A stretch of 64,000 nucleotides of DNA from Mycoplana azooxidifex (GCF_014196765.1 NZ_JACIEE010000010.1:62001-126000), one strand, 5' to 3'. Shown: positions 1 through 9,487, counted from the stretch's first letter. Made by a program: numbers and translations. The notes: generated by a model from the sequence alone, not told the origin.

Positions 1-870
1 ATCGTGCTGACGTGGAAGGACATCTCCGACCTTTCCGACATCGTGCCGCTGCTCGCCCGCGTCTATCCGAACGGGCTTGCCGACGTGAACCATTTCCATG
101 CCGCCGGCGGCATGGGCTTTCTGATCAAGGAACTCCTGAGGGCCGGCTATCTGCATGACGACGTGCGCACCGTCTACGGACAGGGGCTGCATGCCTATGC
201 GATCGATCCGAAGCTCGGCGAGGACGGCAACGTGCGGCGCGAGCCTGCGCCGATCGTCAGCCACGATCCGAAGATCCTGGCCAATGTCGAGCATCCCTTC
301 CAGCGTACGGGGGGCCTGAAGATGCTGACCGGCAATATCGGCAGCGCCGTCATCAAGACTTCCGCCGTCAAGCCCGAGCGCCACGTGATCGAGGCGCCGG
401 CGAAGGTATTCCACGACCAGGCGGGGTTGAACGCGGCGTTCAAGGCCGGTCAACTGGAGGGCGATTTCGTCGCCGTGGTCCGCTTCCAGGGCCCGAAGGC
501 CAACGGCATGCCGGAACTGCACAAGCTGACGACCGTGCTCGGCATCCTGCAGGACCGCGGCCAGAGGGTGGCGCTGCTCACCGACGGGCGCATGTCCGGC
601 GCATCCGGCAAGGTGCCGGCGGCGATCCACGTGACGCCGGAAGCCGTTGACGGCGGCCCGATCGCCCGCATCCGCGAAGGTGACATGATCCGGCTCGACG
701 CCGTCCACGGAACGGTCGAAGTGTTGGAGGACGCGACGACTTTTGCGGCCCGCACGCCGGCGACCGCCGACCTCACTGAGAACGAATTCGGCATGGGGCG
801 CGAACTCTTCGCCCCGTTCCGCGCCATTGCCGGTCCGGCGGACCACGGGGCGAGCGTGCTGTTCGCCTGA
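1..870 (+). CDS. edd: 6-phosphogluconate dehydratase, C-terminal half (partial at window start)
   Basis: Cytoplasmic Entner-Doudoroff enzyme that dehydrates 6-phosphogluconate to 2-keto-3-deoxy-6-phosphogluconate. The frame is already open at base 1 (codon ATC), so the start lies outside and about 289 of the usual roughly 600 residues are present. Seen: the IlvD/Edd family C-terminal signature [17 protein letters not shown] near codons 195-211 and the glycine-rich [11 protein letters not shown] near codon 36. These point to the sugar-acid branch (Edd) rather than IlvD. The gene ends in TGA just before an inverted-repeat element. Edd beside an alpha-glucoside uptake operon fits glucose catabolism through this pathway. 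Confidence 0.95.
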   Translation: MVLTWKDISDLSDIVPLLARVYPNGLADVNHFHAAGGMGFLIKELLRAGYLHDDVRTVYGQGLHAYAIDPKLGEDGNVRREPAPIVSHDPKILANVEHPFQRTGGLKMLTGNIGSAVIKTSAVKPERHVIEAPAKVFHDQAGLNAAFKAGQLEGDFVAVVRFQGPKANGMPELHKLTTVLGILQDRGQRVALLTDGRMSGASGKVPAAIHVTPEAVDGGPIARIREGDMIRLDAVHGTVEVLEDATTFAARTPATADLTENEFGMGRELFAPFRAIAGPADHGASVLFA

Positions 871-901
871 CCGGCGGGAGAGTTTGGTGGAGGCGCGAAT
901 A

Positions 902-1093
902 GCCCCTCATCCGGCCTGCCGGCCACCTTCTCCCCGCAAAGCGGGGCGAAGGGACGCGTGGCGACGTCTCGCCATCCGGCGGCCGGTGCGATTCAATGTG
1001 GCGAGGATGCCCGTCGTGATTTGAGCAAACGGTGCGGCATTTCCCCTTCTCCCCGCCTGCGGGGAGAAGGTGGCGGCAGCCGGATGAGGGGCA
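902..1093. repeat. Inverted intergenic element, RIME-like
   Basis: Two arms of about 50 bp face each other: 902-951 reads CCCTCATCCGGC then CACCTTCTCCCCGC, and 1043-1093 reads GGGGAGAAGGTGG then CGGATGAGGGG. Each arm also has its own short hairpin (CCCCGC/GCGGGG). This arrangement and wording match the palindromic mosaic elements common between genes in Rhizobiaceae (RIME family, from memory). It sits between the convergent ends of edd and the PilZ-like gene and may act as a two-way terminator. Confidence 0.75.
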
Positions 1094-1122
1094 GCCCATG
1101 GCTCCTCAAATCGACCCGCGCT

Positions 1123-1533
1123 TCAGCCGCCGTAGATGTCGAGCGTCCGGTTGCGATGGTTCGGATGGGTCGAATAGACGAACACGCGCTTCATGTCCTT
1201 TTCGGCGAGCAGGCGCAGGAACCGGGCCTCGACGATGTCGTTGTCGTAGACGCGCAGCGCGAGGCAGCCGATCATCGGGATGCGGGCGCTGACGATGTCG
1301 AGATAGAAGTTCTTCGGCAGGCTGAACCTGGTCGATATCCTGAGGACCGCGCCGCTGCGCGACAGCTTGACGATCTCGCATCGGCGGGAGGCGAGATTGA
1401 CGATACCGCCCGTCTCGGTGAACTCGATACGCGCCTCGTTGCAGGTATCCTCCATCGGGAAGGTCTTTTCCCGATCGTACATGAAGGATTCTTCCTTGCT
1501 CAGATAGTTCGAACGCTCCTGCGACAACTGCAT
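1123..1533 (-). CDS. Small PilZ-like domain protein
   Basis: 136-residue soluble protein with the beta-rich pattern of a PilZ domain over residues about 45-120, including KLSRSGAVLRI where PilZ proteins have (D/N)xSxxG. The arginine-rich RxxxR motif needed for cyclic-di-GMP binding is not clear, so ligand binding is doubtful. The ATG at 1533 was chosen because the upstream extension of the frame is arginine-rich and lacks a ribosome site; GGGATTGGGC precedes the chosen start. The gene stands alone between the repeat element and aglK. Role unknown: PilZ-type proteins often tune motility or polysaccharide output, but nothing here proves that. Confidence 0.6.
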   Translation of the reverse strand: MQLSQERSNYLSKEESFMYDREKTFPMEDTCNEARIEFTETGGIVNLASRRCEIVKLSRSGAVLRISTRFSLPKNFYLDIVSARIPMIGCLALRVYDNDIVEARFLRLLAEKDMKRVFVYSTHPNHRNRTLDIYGG

Positions 1534-1640
1534 GCCCAATCCCGGTATTCCCGCACTTCTTCTGGCAGGAAAGCTAGGTCGGAAAACCTTAAAATGGCGT
1601 TGAACACCCATATCAAAAGGCACCACCCTGTGTCGGATCG

Positions 1641-2732
1641 CTACAGGGCGCGGTAGCTGATGCCGTCCTTGTCGAAGAGGTGCAGCTTGCTGCGGTCGGC
1701 CAAAAACCGCACCCTGTCGCCGCGCCGGACGGCCTGGATTCCGGGTATCTTGGCGATGATCGGCTCGCCCTCGACGAGCCCTTCGATATAGAGAAGCGTC
1801 ACCTCGCCAAGCGCCTCGACGATGGCGACGGTTCCTTCGAACAGGAAGTCCGCACCGGTCGTGACCTGCAGGTCCTCCGGTCGAACGCCAAAGCTCACAT
1901 CCTTGCCGCGTTCTGTCTCAGGCGTCCCGATGTCGAGCGTCATCTTCATGCCGCCCTTCAATTCGACCGTCGTCGTTTCCCCGGCCGTGACCACCTTTGC
2001 CGGCAGGACGTTCATGGCCGGCGAGCCTATGAAGCGGGCGACGAACAGGTTGGCCGGCCGCTCGTAGAGTTCCAGCGGGGCGCCCACCTGCTCGATGTGG
2101 CCGGCGGAAAGCACGACAATGCGGTCGGCGAGCGTCATCGCCTCCACCTGGTCGTGGGTGACATAGATCATCGTCGTATCGGCCATGCGTTCGGAAAGCC
2201 TGGCGATCTCGATGCGGGTGGCGACACGCAGGGCTGCATCGAGGTTGGACAGGGGCTCGTCGAAGAGAAAGACCTTGGGGTTGCGGCAGATGGCGCGGCC
2301 GATCGCCACCCGCTGGCGCTGGCCGCCCGAAAGGGCCTTCGGCAAGCGGTCGAGATACTTGGTGAGTTGCAGCATTTCCGCTGCCGACCGCACGCGGCGG
2401 TCGATCTCGTCCTTGCTCTCCCTGGCGATGCGCATGCCGAAGGCCATGTTTTCGTAAACGGTCATGTGCGGGTAGAGCGCGTAGGACTGGAACACCATGG
2501 CGATGCCGCGCTTGGACGGCGGCACATCGTTGACACGTTCGCCGTCGATCATCATGTCGCCGGCAGTGATCTCCTCGAGCCCGGCAATCATCCGCAGAAG
2601 CGTCGACTTCCCGCAACCGGACGGCCCGACGAAGACGATGAATTCGCCTTGGCTGATGTCGAGGTCGATGCCGTGGATCACGTCGACTGCGCCGTAGGAC
2701 TTGCGGATATCCTTCAATACCAGGCCCGTCAT
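1641..2732 (-). CDS. aglK: Alpha-glucoside ABC transporter, ATP-binding subunit
   Basis: 363-residue cytoplasmic ATPase of the CUT1 sugar importer family (MalK/UgpC type), last gene of the agl operon. Seen: Walker A GPSGCGKST at 36-44, Q-loop at FQSYALYPHM (81-90), signature LSGGQRQRVAIG from 134, Walker B VFLFDEP at 154-160, switch histidine in YVTHDQ (H193), and a C-terminal OB-fold (MOI) regulatory region after about residue 235. The ATG at 2732 follows GGGGAGGCAGC, a strong ribosome site; an upstream in-frame extension is not homologous. It would energise AglF/AglG for uptake of sucrose, maltose or trehalose-like sugars. Confidence 0.93.
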   Translation of the reverse strand: MTGLVLKDIRKSYGAVDVIHGIDLDISQGEFIVFVGPSGCGKSTLLRMIAGLEEITAGDMMIDGERVNDVPPSKRGIAMVFQSYALYPHMTVYENMAFGMRIARESKDEIDRRVRSAAEMLQLTKYLDRLPKALSGGQRQRVAIGRAICRNPKVFLFDEPLSNLDAALRVATRIEIARLSERMADTTMIYVTHDQVEAMTLADRIVVLSAGHIEQVGAPLELYERPANLFVARFIGSPAMNVLPAKVVTAGETTTVELKGGMKMTLDIGTPETERGKDVSFGVRPEDLQVTTGADFLFEGTVAIVEALGEVTLLYIEGLVEGEPIIAKIPGIQAVRRGDRVRFLADRSKLHLFDKDGISYRAL

Positions 2733-2770
2733 GCTGCCTCCCCTTTTACTGCTCGTCACACCCCTGCTCT

Positions 2771-4423
2771 TCACGCGTAGCGGGCGAAGAACCCGCCCCA
2801 TGCCGAAAGTGCGATCGTCTTTTCGTTCAGTCTGCTTTCAAAGCCATGCCCTTCCAGGGCCTCGATCGCCGCTGCCGGGCGCTCGACCTCGCAGGCCTCG
2901 TCGCCCATGTTGAACAGGCAGAGGATGCGCTCATTGCCATGGCTGCGGATGAAGGACAGCACCCCAGCGCTTGCCGGGACGAATTCGATCTCGCCCTTCA
3001 CCAGCGCCGGATGCTGGCGGCGGAAGGCGAGGAAGCGGCGATAGTGGTTGAGAACCGACCCCGGGTCGTCCTCCTGCGCCGAGACGGCAGCACCGAGATG
3101 AGCCGCCGGCACGGGAAGCCACGGGCGCGCGGTGCTGAAGCCGCCGTTGATCGCCGAAGCATCCCAGGGCATCGGCGTGCGGCAGCCGTCCCGCCCCTTG
3201 AAATCCGGCCAGAACTGGATTCCGTAAGGGTCCTGCAGGTCCTCATAGGAAAGTTCGGACTCCGGCAGCGCCAGTTCCTCTCCCTGGTAGATGCAGACGG
3301 AGCCGCGCAGCGACATCAGCAGCGATGCCAGCAGCCTGGCATGGGCAGCATGATCGGCAACGCCTGCGCCCCAGCGGCTGACATGGCGCATGACGTCGTG
3401 GTTGGAGAAGGCCCAGCAGACCCAGCCGTCCGGGGCCGCCTTCTCGAGCGCATGCTGGACCGCGGCAACCGAGCCCGGGGTCGGGACGTCCGGCGCCAGG
3501 AACTCGAAGGCGTAGCACATCTGCATCTTGTCGCCGCCGGCGGTGTATTGTCCGGCAATCTCCAGCCCGCGCTGGCTGTCGCCCACCTCGCCGACGGCAG
3601 CGATCGCCGGGAACTCGTCCATCAGCGCGCGGAATCGCTTGAGGAACTCAAGGTTCTCCGGCCGGTTCTTGTCGTAGAGATGTTCCTGGTAGTTGTAGGG
3701 GTTCACCGCGGGCGCGGTCTGCGCGTTGCGGCGCTCCGGCGCAAGCGGCGGATTGTCGCGCAGTTCCTTGTCGTGGAAGTAGAAGTTGATCGTATCCAGC
3801 CGGAAGCCATCGACGCCGCGAGTCAGCCAGAACCGGGCGACCGACAGGAGCGCATCCTGGACCTCCGGGTTGTGCAGGTTCAGGTCCGGCTGCGAGGTCA
3901 GGAAGTTGTGCATGTAGTATTGCAGCCGGGTCGGATCCCACTGCCAGGCCGAGCCGCCGAAGATCGACAGCCAGTTGTTGGGCGGGGTCCCGTCCGGCCT
4001 GGAATCCGCCCAGACATACCAGTCCGCCCTCGGGTTCGTCCGGCTGGAACGGCTTTCGACGAACCAGGGGTGCTTGTCGGACGTGTGCGAAAGCACCAGG
4101 TCGATCATCACCCGGATGCCGAACCGATGCGCCTCGGCGACCACCGCGTCGAAATCCTCCAGCGTCCCGAAGATCGGATCGACATCCTCGTAATTGGCGA
4201 CGTCGTAGCCGAAATCCCGCATCGGCGAGGTGAAGAAGGGGGAGATCCAGATGGCATCCACGCCCAGCGAGGCGACATGCGGCAGGCGCTGGGCAATGCC
4301 CTTCATGTCGCCGATGCCGTCGCCGTTCGTGTCCTGGTAGGAGCGCGGATAGATCTGGTAGATCACCGCGCCGCGCCACCAGTCCTTGTCGACCGCAGGC
4401 AGGGATGCATTTATCGTCGTCAT
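2771..4423 (-). CDS. aglA: Alpha-glucosidase, GH13
   Basis: 550-residue cytoplasmic glycoside hydrolase family 13 enzyme that splits the imported alpha-glucosides. The TIM-barrel signatures are intact: region I DLVLSHTS (108-115), region II GFRLDTINF with nucleophile D210, region III AVGEVGD with acid/base E279, and region IV FSNHD with D343. N-terminal DWWRGAVIYQIYPRSY is typical of the oligo-1,6-glucosidase/alpha-glucosidase group. No signal peptide, so it acts after uptake. The start at 4423 follows AGGACCGAGA. It lies between the permease gene aglG and aglK in one transcription unit. Confidence 0.93.
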   Translation of the reverse strand: MTTINASLPAVDKDWWRGAVIYQIYPRSYQDTNGDGIGDMKGIAQRLPHVASLGVDAIWISPFFTSPMRDFGYDVANYEDVDPIFGTLEDFDAVVAEAHRFGIRVMIDLVLSHTSDKHPWFVESRSSRTNPRADWYVWADSRPDGTPPNNWLSIFGGSAWQWDPTRLQYYMHNFLTSQPDLNLHNPEVQDALLSVARFWLTRGVDGFRLDTINFYFHDKELRDNPPLAPERRNAQTAPAVNPYNYQEHLYDKNRPENLEFLKRFRALMDEFPAIAAVGEVGDSQRGLEIAGQYTAGGDKMQMCYAFEFLAPDVPTPGSVAAVQHALEKAAPDGWVCWAFSNHDVMRHVSRWGAGVADHAAHARLLASLLMSLRGSVCIYQGEELALPESELSYEDLQDPYGIQFWPDFKGRDGCRTPMPWDASAINGGFSTARPWLPVPAAHLGAAVSAQEDDPGSVLNHYRRFLAFRRQHPALVKGEIEFVPASAGVLSFIRSHGNERILCLFNMGDEACEVERPAAAIEALEGHGFESRLNEKTIALSAWGGFFARYA

Positions 4424-4449
4424 TCTCGGTCCTGTCTCTTTGCTTTGTT

Positions 4450-5595
4450 TCAGCCGCCCTTGACCGATCCCGCCAGCAGGCCGCGCACGAGATAGCGCTG
4501 CAGGGCGAAGAAGACGACCAGGGGGACGATGATGGTGATGAAGGCCGAAGCCGTGAGGATCTCCCAGTTGCCGCCGCGCGAACCGAGCAGGTTGACCAGG
4601 CGCCCGGTCAGGACCAGCTCGTCATTGCCGGTGCCGAGGAACACGATCGCGACGAGCAGGTCGTTCCAGGTCCAGAGGAACTGGAAGATCGCGAAGGAGG
4701 CGAGCGCGGGAAACGACAGCGGCAGGATGATCTTGACGAAGATGTCGAAGTCGCTGGCACCGTCGACGCGCGCCGATTCCATGATCTCCTTGGGGAGGCC
4801 TGCCATGTAGTTGCGCAGGAGATAGATCGCCAGCGGCAGTCCGAAGCCCATGTGCGCCAGCCAGATGCCGACATAGGTCTTGGCGGGGACGCCGAAGAAG
4901 GCGCCGACGCCGTTATAGAGCTTCAAAAGCGGGATCAACGACATCTGCAGCGGCACGACCAGCAGGCCGACAACGACGGCGATCAGGATCGCCCGGCCGG
5001 GAAACTTCATCCAGGCCAGCGCATAGGCGCAGAAGGCGGCGACCAGGATCGGGATGATGGTGGCGGGAATTGCGACCGTCAGCGAATTGATGAAGGACTG
5101 GCCGATGCCCTCGGCACTGAGGACCTCGCGATAATTGTCCAGCGTGAAGCGCGGCGGAACGGCGGCGGTGTAGAAGATGCGCTGGCCACGCGAGCCTTCC
5201 ATGCGGGTGTCCGAGACGATCTCGAAGCTGCCGTCGGCCTTGACCGTCAGCTTCTCGCCATCGTTGAGTTCCGCCGTTTGGCCCGGCTGGAAGGCTGCCG
5301 GATCGCGGCTGTTGAAGCCGAAGGCGGAGACCTCGCCCTGCTGGCCCTCCAGAAGATTGCCGGAAAGCACGAACTTGCCGTCCCTTTCCGTCTGCGTCTC
5401 CGGCGACGGGGCGCGAAAGACGACGTTCTGCGTCGAGGTCGAAAGCGCCGTCCACCAGCCGGAGACGGCAAGCTGGTCCTTGTCGCGCAGGGAGGAAATC
5501 AGAAGGCCGGCCGTCGGCAGCGTCCACAGGGCCACGAGCAGGAGAACGGAGAGGTGGACCACGAAGGTCAGGGGCGAACGGGTGGCGCCGGGCAT
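4450..5595 (-). CDS. aglG: Alpha-glucoside ABC transporter, inner-membrane permease
   Basis: 381-residue CUT1-type permease, longer than the usual 280 because a soluble insertion of about 115 residues (roughly 35-150) separates the first membrane helix from the conserved core; this insertion is known for AglG-type subunits. The core has about five further helices and the EAA loop (ESARVDGASDFDIFVKIILP) that docks on the ATPase. The C-terminal LVRGLLAGSVKG is the classic MalG-type ending. Its start is only one base past the aglF stop, implying coupled translation. Confidence 0.92.
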   Translation of the reverse strand: MPGATRSPLTFVVHLSVLLLVALWTLPTAGLLISSLRDKDQLAVSGWWTALSTSTQNVVFRAPSPETQTERDGKFVLSGNLLEGQQGEVSAFGFNSRDPAAFQPGQTAELNDGEKLTVKADGSFEIVSDTRMEGSRGQRIFYTAAVPPRFTLDNYREVLSAEGIGQSFINSLTVAIPATIIPILVAAFCAYALAWMKFPGRAILIAVVVGLLVVPLQMSLIPLLKLYNGVGAFFGVPAKTYVGIWLAHMGFGLPLAIYLLRNYMAGLPKEIMESARVDGASDFDIFVKIILPLSFPALASFAIFQFLWTWNDLLVAIVFLGTGNDELVLTGRLVNLLGSRGGNWEILTASAFITIIVPLVVFFALQRYLVRGLLAGSVKGG

Positions 5596-5596
5596 C

Positions 5597-6607
5597 TCAG
5601 TGGCCTCCGGTTTCGCGCATGGCGTTGCGGATATTCCAGATCATGATCGGCACGACCAGCACCATGATGACGACGGCGATCGCCGCCCCCCGGCCGAAAT
5701 CGCCGCCGCCGCGGAACATCCAGTCGAACATGAGGTTGGCAAGCACCTGCGTCTGCCACTGGCCGTTGGTCATCGCCAGAACGATGTCGAAGACCTTGAG
5801 CACGAGGATGGTGATCGTGGTCCAGACGACGGCGATCGTGCCCCAGATCTGCGGTATCATGATCTTGAAGAAGATCTGGAAGCCGTTGGCGCCATCGATG
5901 ACGGCGGCCTCCAGCGTCTCCTCCGGGATGCCCCTGAGCGCTGCCGACAGGATCACCATGGCAAAGCCGGTCTGGATCCAGATCAGGATAACCATCAGGA
6001 AGAAATTGTTCCAGAACGGCAGCGTGATCCAGGCCTCCGGCGAGCCGCCGAACCAGGTGACGATCGCGTTCAGGATGCCGATCTGCTCGCTGCCCTCGGC
6101 GCGATAGTCGTAGACGAATTTCCAGATCACCGCGGCGCCGACGAAGGAGATCGCCATCGGCATGAAGATCAGCGTCTTGGCGATGTTTCCCCACCAGATG
6201 CGGTCCGTCAGAGCCGCAATGACCAGGCCGAAGAAGGTCGAGAGCGCCGGGACCACCAGCAGCCAGAGGAAATTGTTGAAGATCGACTGGCGGAATTCGC
6301 TGTCGCCGAGCATCCAGACGAAATTGCCGAGCCCGAGGAAGGTCTGCCCCGTCCGGTCGTGCAGGCTGAGCCGGACGGATTCGAATACCGGATAGACGAG
6401 GTAGACTGAAAGCGCCAGCAGCGCCGGCAACATGAACAGCCAGGGCCGGATGGCGTTCGTCGTCCGCAGGTTCTGCGACGCCTTCGCGCCCGACAGGCCC
6501 TTGGACGGGAAGATCCGGTCCAGGAGCCAGTTGGTGGCGAAGAAGTAGAAGGCGCAGGCGAGCACGCCCGCGATCATCGTCCCTATGGCAAACACGAGTT
6601 GCTGCAT
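5597..6607 (-). CDS. aglF: Alpha-glucoside ABC transporter, inner-membrane permease
   Basis: 336-residue MalF-type permease partner of AglG. Start ATG at 6607 follows GGAGGGGATC; the 20-residue upstream extension is arginine-rich and not family-like. Seen: an N-terminal pair of membrane helices (residues about 5-25 and 65-85), then the permease core with an EAA loop (EAAVIDGANGFQIFFKIMIP). With AglG it forms the channel for alpha-glucosides delivered by AglE. Separated from aglE by 123 bases holding a hairpin. Confidence 0.92.
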   Translation of the reverse strand: MQQLVFAIGTMIAGVLACAFYFFATNWLLDRIFPSKGLSGAKASQNLRTTNAIRPWLFMLPALLALSVYLVYPVFESVRLSLHDRTGQTFLGLGNFVWMLGDSEFRQSIFNNFLWLLVVPALSTFFGLVIAALTDRIWWGNIAKTLIFMPMAISFVGAAVIWKFVYDYRAEGSEQIGILNAIVTWFGGSPEAWITLPFWNNFFLMVILIWIQTGFAMVILSAALRGIPEETLEAAVIDGANGFQIFFKIMIPQIWGTIAVVWTTITILVLKVFDIVLAMTNGQWQTQVLANLMFDWMFRGGGDFGRGAAIAVVIMVLVVPIMIWNIRNAMRETGGH

Positions 6608-6695
6608 GATCCCCTCCTCCCGGACGCTTCGCGCGTCTCGGGCGATCCTCCGGTCGGGCGGCGGCACCGGCCTCGCGCCGATGCCGCCCCTTCGT

Positions 6696-6716
6696 GAGCC
6701 GGACGTCCGCCGGCTC
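6696..6716 (-). promoter_or_regulatory. Intercistronic hairpin after aglE
   Basis: GAGCCGG and CCGGCTC (7 bp stem, 7-base loop), just downstream of the aglE stop and upstream of aglF, without a T-run. Hairpins here often stabilise the binding-protein message or partly stop transcription, keeping the permease level low. Confidence 0.5.
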
Positions 6717-6730
6717 CGGTGGGAGGCCGC

Positions 6731-8089
6731 CTACTTGATGGCGTCCCAGGCCTTCTGGATGCCTTGCGCGACATCGGCGGAGGACTTGCCGCCGACGAAA
6801 TTGACCATGCCGGTCCAGAAGGCACCGGCGCCGATCTTGCCGGGCATCAGGTCGGAGCCGTCGAAGCGGAAGGTGGTGGAGTTCAGGAGGATCTCGCCCT
6901 GCTTCTTCATCGGCGCGTTGGCATAGGTTTCCTGATTGGCGCTCTTGAACGGCGTCAGGAAGCTCGACTGCGCCATCCACAGCTCATGGGCGATCGGGGT
7001 CTTGAGGAAATCCATGAAGGCGCGCGCCGCCGGGGTATCCTTGGTGATCATCGCCAGCGTGCCGGCGCCGAGAACCGGATTGCCGAGCTCCGCCTTCGAG
7101 GCATAGGGCGGCATGTAGAAGAAGTCCGCATCCTCGCCCACGACCGTGCCCTCGGGGAAGAACGAGGGGATGAAGGAGGCCTGATGGTGCAGGTAGCACT
7201 TCGGCGGCGAGGCGAAGAGGCCCTTCGGGCTGTCGCGGAAGTCGGTCGACGCCACTGCCGCAGGCCCGCCGGCAGCGAATTTGTCGGTCTTGGCAAACCA
7301 GCCGAACTCGTCGATCGCACCGGTGACGGCGGGATCGTCGAAGGGAATCGCGTTGGTGACCCACTTGTCGTAGGTCTCCGGCGTCTGGGTGCGCAGCATC
7401 AGATCCTCGACCCAGTCGGTCGCCGGCCAGCCGGTCGCTCCACCCGAACCGAGCCCGATGCACCAGGGCGTCTCGCCGTCGGCGACGATCTGCTCGGTCA
7501 GGGCCTTCAGTTCCTCCATCGTCTTGGGGACCTCGTAGCCGGCGTCCTCGAAGTTCTCAGGCACGTACCAAACCAGCGACTTCACGTCGATCTTGTAGGG
7601 TAAGGCGAAGAGCTGCGCGTTCCCGTCCTTGCCCTTGTAGGTCGAAAGGTCGACCCAAGACTGGCCGGCGGCGTAGTTGTCGAGCAGCCACTGCTTCGTC
7701 TCGTCGCCCAGCGGGGTGAGGTAACCCTTGGAGGCCAGGTCGGCGATGAGGCCAGGCTGTGGCAGGATCGCGACGTCCGGCGGGCTGCCCGCCTGCGTAT
7801 CGATGACGATCTGCTGCTCGTAGTTTTCCGACGACGAGTACTTGATCTCGGCGCCCGTCGCTTCCTCGAAATAGGCGTAGACGCTCTTGAACAGCACCTC
7901 GTCCTCGCCGCGCCAGGGGCCGAAGATCGTCAGCGTCTGGCCCTTCAGGTCATGACCCTTGCTGAACTCCTCGAAGCTCGCCCAGTTGAACTTTCCGTCC
8001 TCGCCGGGCGCGAATTTCAGTTCGGCCGCGCCCGCAGCACCCGCCAGCAGCGACACCAAAGCTGCCGTCATCAAGAAATGCTTCTTCAC
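6731..8089 (-). CDS. aglE: Alpha-glucoside-binding periplasmic protein
   Basis: 452-residue solute-binding protein of the CUT1 (SBP family 1) type, first gene of the agl operon. A GTG start at 8089 is chosen: it follows GGAGGAAATCAC and begins a clear signal peptide (KKHFLMTAALVSLLAGAAGA, then AAEL). The mature protein has the extracellular sugar-binding architecture with aromatic-rich segments. It would capture alpha-glucosides in the periplasm and hand them to AglF/AglG. The operon is probably repressed by the divergent AglR through the palindromes upstream. Confidence 0.93.
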   Translation of the reverse strand: MKKHFLMTAALVSLLAGAAGAAELKFAPGEDGKFNWASFEEFSKGHDLKGQTLTIFGPWRGEDEVLFKSVYAYFEEATGAEIKYSSSENYEQQIVIDTQAGSPPDVAILPQPGLIADLASKGYLTPLGDETKQWLLDNYAAGQSWVDLSTYKGKDGNAQLFALPYKIDVKSLVWYVPENFEDAGYEVPKTMEELKALTEQIVADGETPWCIGLGSGGATGWPATDWVEDLMLRTQTPETYDKWVTNAIPFDDPAVTGAIDEFGWFAKTDKFAAGGPAAVASTDFRDSPKGLFASPPKCYLHHQASFIPSFFPEGTVVGEDADFFYMPPYASKAELGNPVLGAGTLAMITKDTPAARAFMDFLKTPIAHELWMAQSSFLTPFKSANQETYANAPMKKQGEILLNSTTFRFDGSDLMPGKIGAGAFWTGMVNFVGGKSSADVAQGIQKAWDAIK

Positions 8090-8176
8090 GTGATTTCCTC
8101 CCACGATGTGCCCGCATCGAACGCCGGCTTCTCCAAACTCGCTCTGAAAACTCGCCCTGTCATTTCCCATTCTTCT

Positions 8177-8188
8177 CAAAGCGCTTTG
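8177..8188. promoter_or_regulatory. Putative AglR operator 1 (perfect palindrome)
   Basis: CAAAGCGCTTTG is a perfect 12-base palindrome with the central GCGC typical of LacI-family operators. It lies 88 bases upstream of the aglE start, in the divergent aglE-aglR region. Confidence 0.7.
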
Positions 8189-8297
8189 GAAGGAAGAATC
8201 CCCTATCGACGCCACCGCGTCAAGCCTCTTCCTCGAAGGGCGGCATTTGACGCGCCACCTCCTGCGTTGCAGCAAGGTTTTGCGATGCAAACAATCG

Positions 8298-8319
8298 ATT
8301 TCGCTTTCAAAGGCGAAAT
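8298..8319. promoter_or_regulatory. Imperfect dyad in the aglE-aglR spacer
   Basis: ATTTCGCtttcaaagGCGAAAT is an inverted repeat between the two CAAAGCGC-type palindromes. It could be an extra regulator site or an incidental dyad. Confidence 0.35.
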
Positions 8320-8358
8320 TGCTGATGCTACATGAAGGCGGCGCTGGACGGGAGGATC

Positions 8359-8372
8359 TCAAAGCGCTTCGA
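8359..8372. promoter_or_regulatory. Putative AglR operator 2
   Basis: TCAAAGCGCTTCGA repeats the operator 1 core with one mismatch. It lies 19 bases before the aglR GTG, so it probably overlaps the aglR leader and would give autoregulation. Confidence 0.6.
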
Positions 8373-8390
8373 ATCGCGAAGGCAAGCAAC

Positions 8391-9446
8391 GTGAACCTCA
8401 AACAGCTGTCGCAGCTCCTCGGTCTTTCGCAGACGACGGTTAGCAGGGCCCTCAACGGGTATCCGGAGGTCAATGCCGAGACGCGCGAGCGCGTTCTTGA
8501 TGCGGTGCGCCGGACGGGCTACCGGCCCAACCGCGCGGCACAACGCCTCGCCACCGGACGGGCAGGCTCGATCGGGCTGGTGATGCCCACGGCGCACGGA
8601 TACCCGTCCGATGTGCACTTCGGCGAATTTCTGGCCGGGCTGGGCGACGAGGCCGTGCGCCACGACTTCCACTTCGTCATCAATCCGAGCCATCCCGACG
8701 ACGAGGAGGCGACGTGCAAGCGGCTGGTCGCCAGCGGCAATATCGACGCGCTCTTCATCGCCTACATGCGCGAGAAGGACCCCCGCGTCGCGCTGCTGAA
8801 ATCTCTGTCGGTCCCCTTCATCGTGCACGGCCGCTCGATCGGGATTCCGACCGACTATCCCTACCTGGACATCGACAACACCGCCGCGTTCCACGATGCG
8901 ACGAAACTGCTCATCCAGCTTGGGCACAGGCGGATCGCGCTGCTGAACGGCCCTGCCCATTTCGCCTTCGCGATCCGCAGGAAGAGGGGCATGGCGGCGG
9001 CGCTCGCAGAGAGCGGGCTGACGCTCGACGAAACCTGCGTGCAGCACTCGCCGATGACGGACGAGCACGGCTTTTCCGGCATGAAGCGGTTTCTCGACCT
9101 GCCCGAATGGCCGACCGCGATCCTCTGCTCCAGCACGGTGCTGGCGCTCGGGGCCGTGCGGGCGCTGAACCAGGCCGGGCTCAAGATCGGCTCGGACGTT
9201 TCGCTGATCGCCCACGACGACGTGCTGCCGATGCTGAAGCCGGAGAATTTCAGCGTGCCGCTGACGACGACGCGCTCATCGCTGCGCAGTGCGGGCTCGC
9301 GGATCGCCAAGCGGCTGATCTCCCGCATTCTCAAGCTGGAGATCCTGCCGGAGCAGGAGTTGTGGAGGGCGGAACTGATCGTGCGCGCGTCCACCGGACC
9401 GGCGCCGCATCGGGCCGGCCGGGCGAACGAGCGATCGGCCGGTTAA
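8391..9446 (+). CDS. aglR: LacI-family repressor of the alpha-glucoside operon
   Basis: 351-residue DNA-binding repressor. The N-terminal helix-turn-helix is NLKQLSQLLGLSQTTVSRAL (residues 2-21) with hinge helix RPNRAAQRLATG, followed by a periplasmic-binding-protein-like sugar domain. GTG at 8391 is chosen because the LacI family domain starts there and GAAGG precedes it; the frame extends further upstream but is not family-like. Divergent from aglE with LacI-type palindromes between them, so it likely releases the operon when an alpha-glucoside is present. Confidence 0.93.
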   Translation: MNLKQLSQLLGLSQTTVSRALNGYPEVNAETRERVLDAVRRTGYRPNRAAQRLATGRAGSIGLVMPTAHGYPSDVHFGEFLAGLGDEAVRHDFHFVINPSHPDDEEATCKRLVASGNIDALFIAYMREKDPRVALLKSLSVPFIVHGRSIGIPTDYPYLDIDNTAAFHDATKLLIQLGHRRIALLNGPAHFAFAIRRKRGMAAALAESGLTLDETCVQHSPMTDEHGFSGMKRFLDLPEWPTAILCSSTVLALGAVRALNQAGLKIGSDVSLIAHDDVLPMLKPENFSVPLTTTRSSLRSAGSRIAKRLISRILKLEILPEQELWRAELIVRASTGPAPHRAGRANERSAG

Positions 9447-9487
9447 GGCACGGCGCAGTCTCGGCTCTTTAGCCCGGAGCCTCTGTT

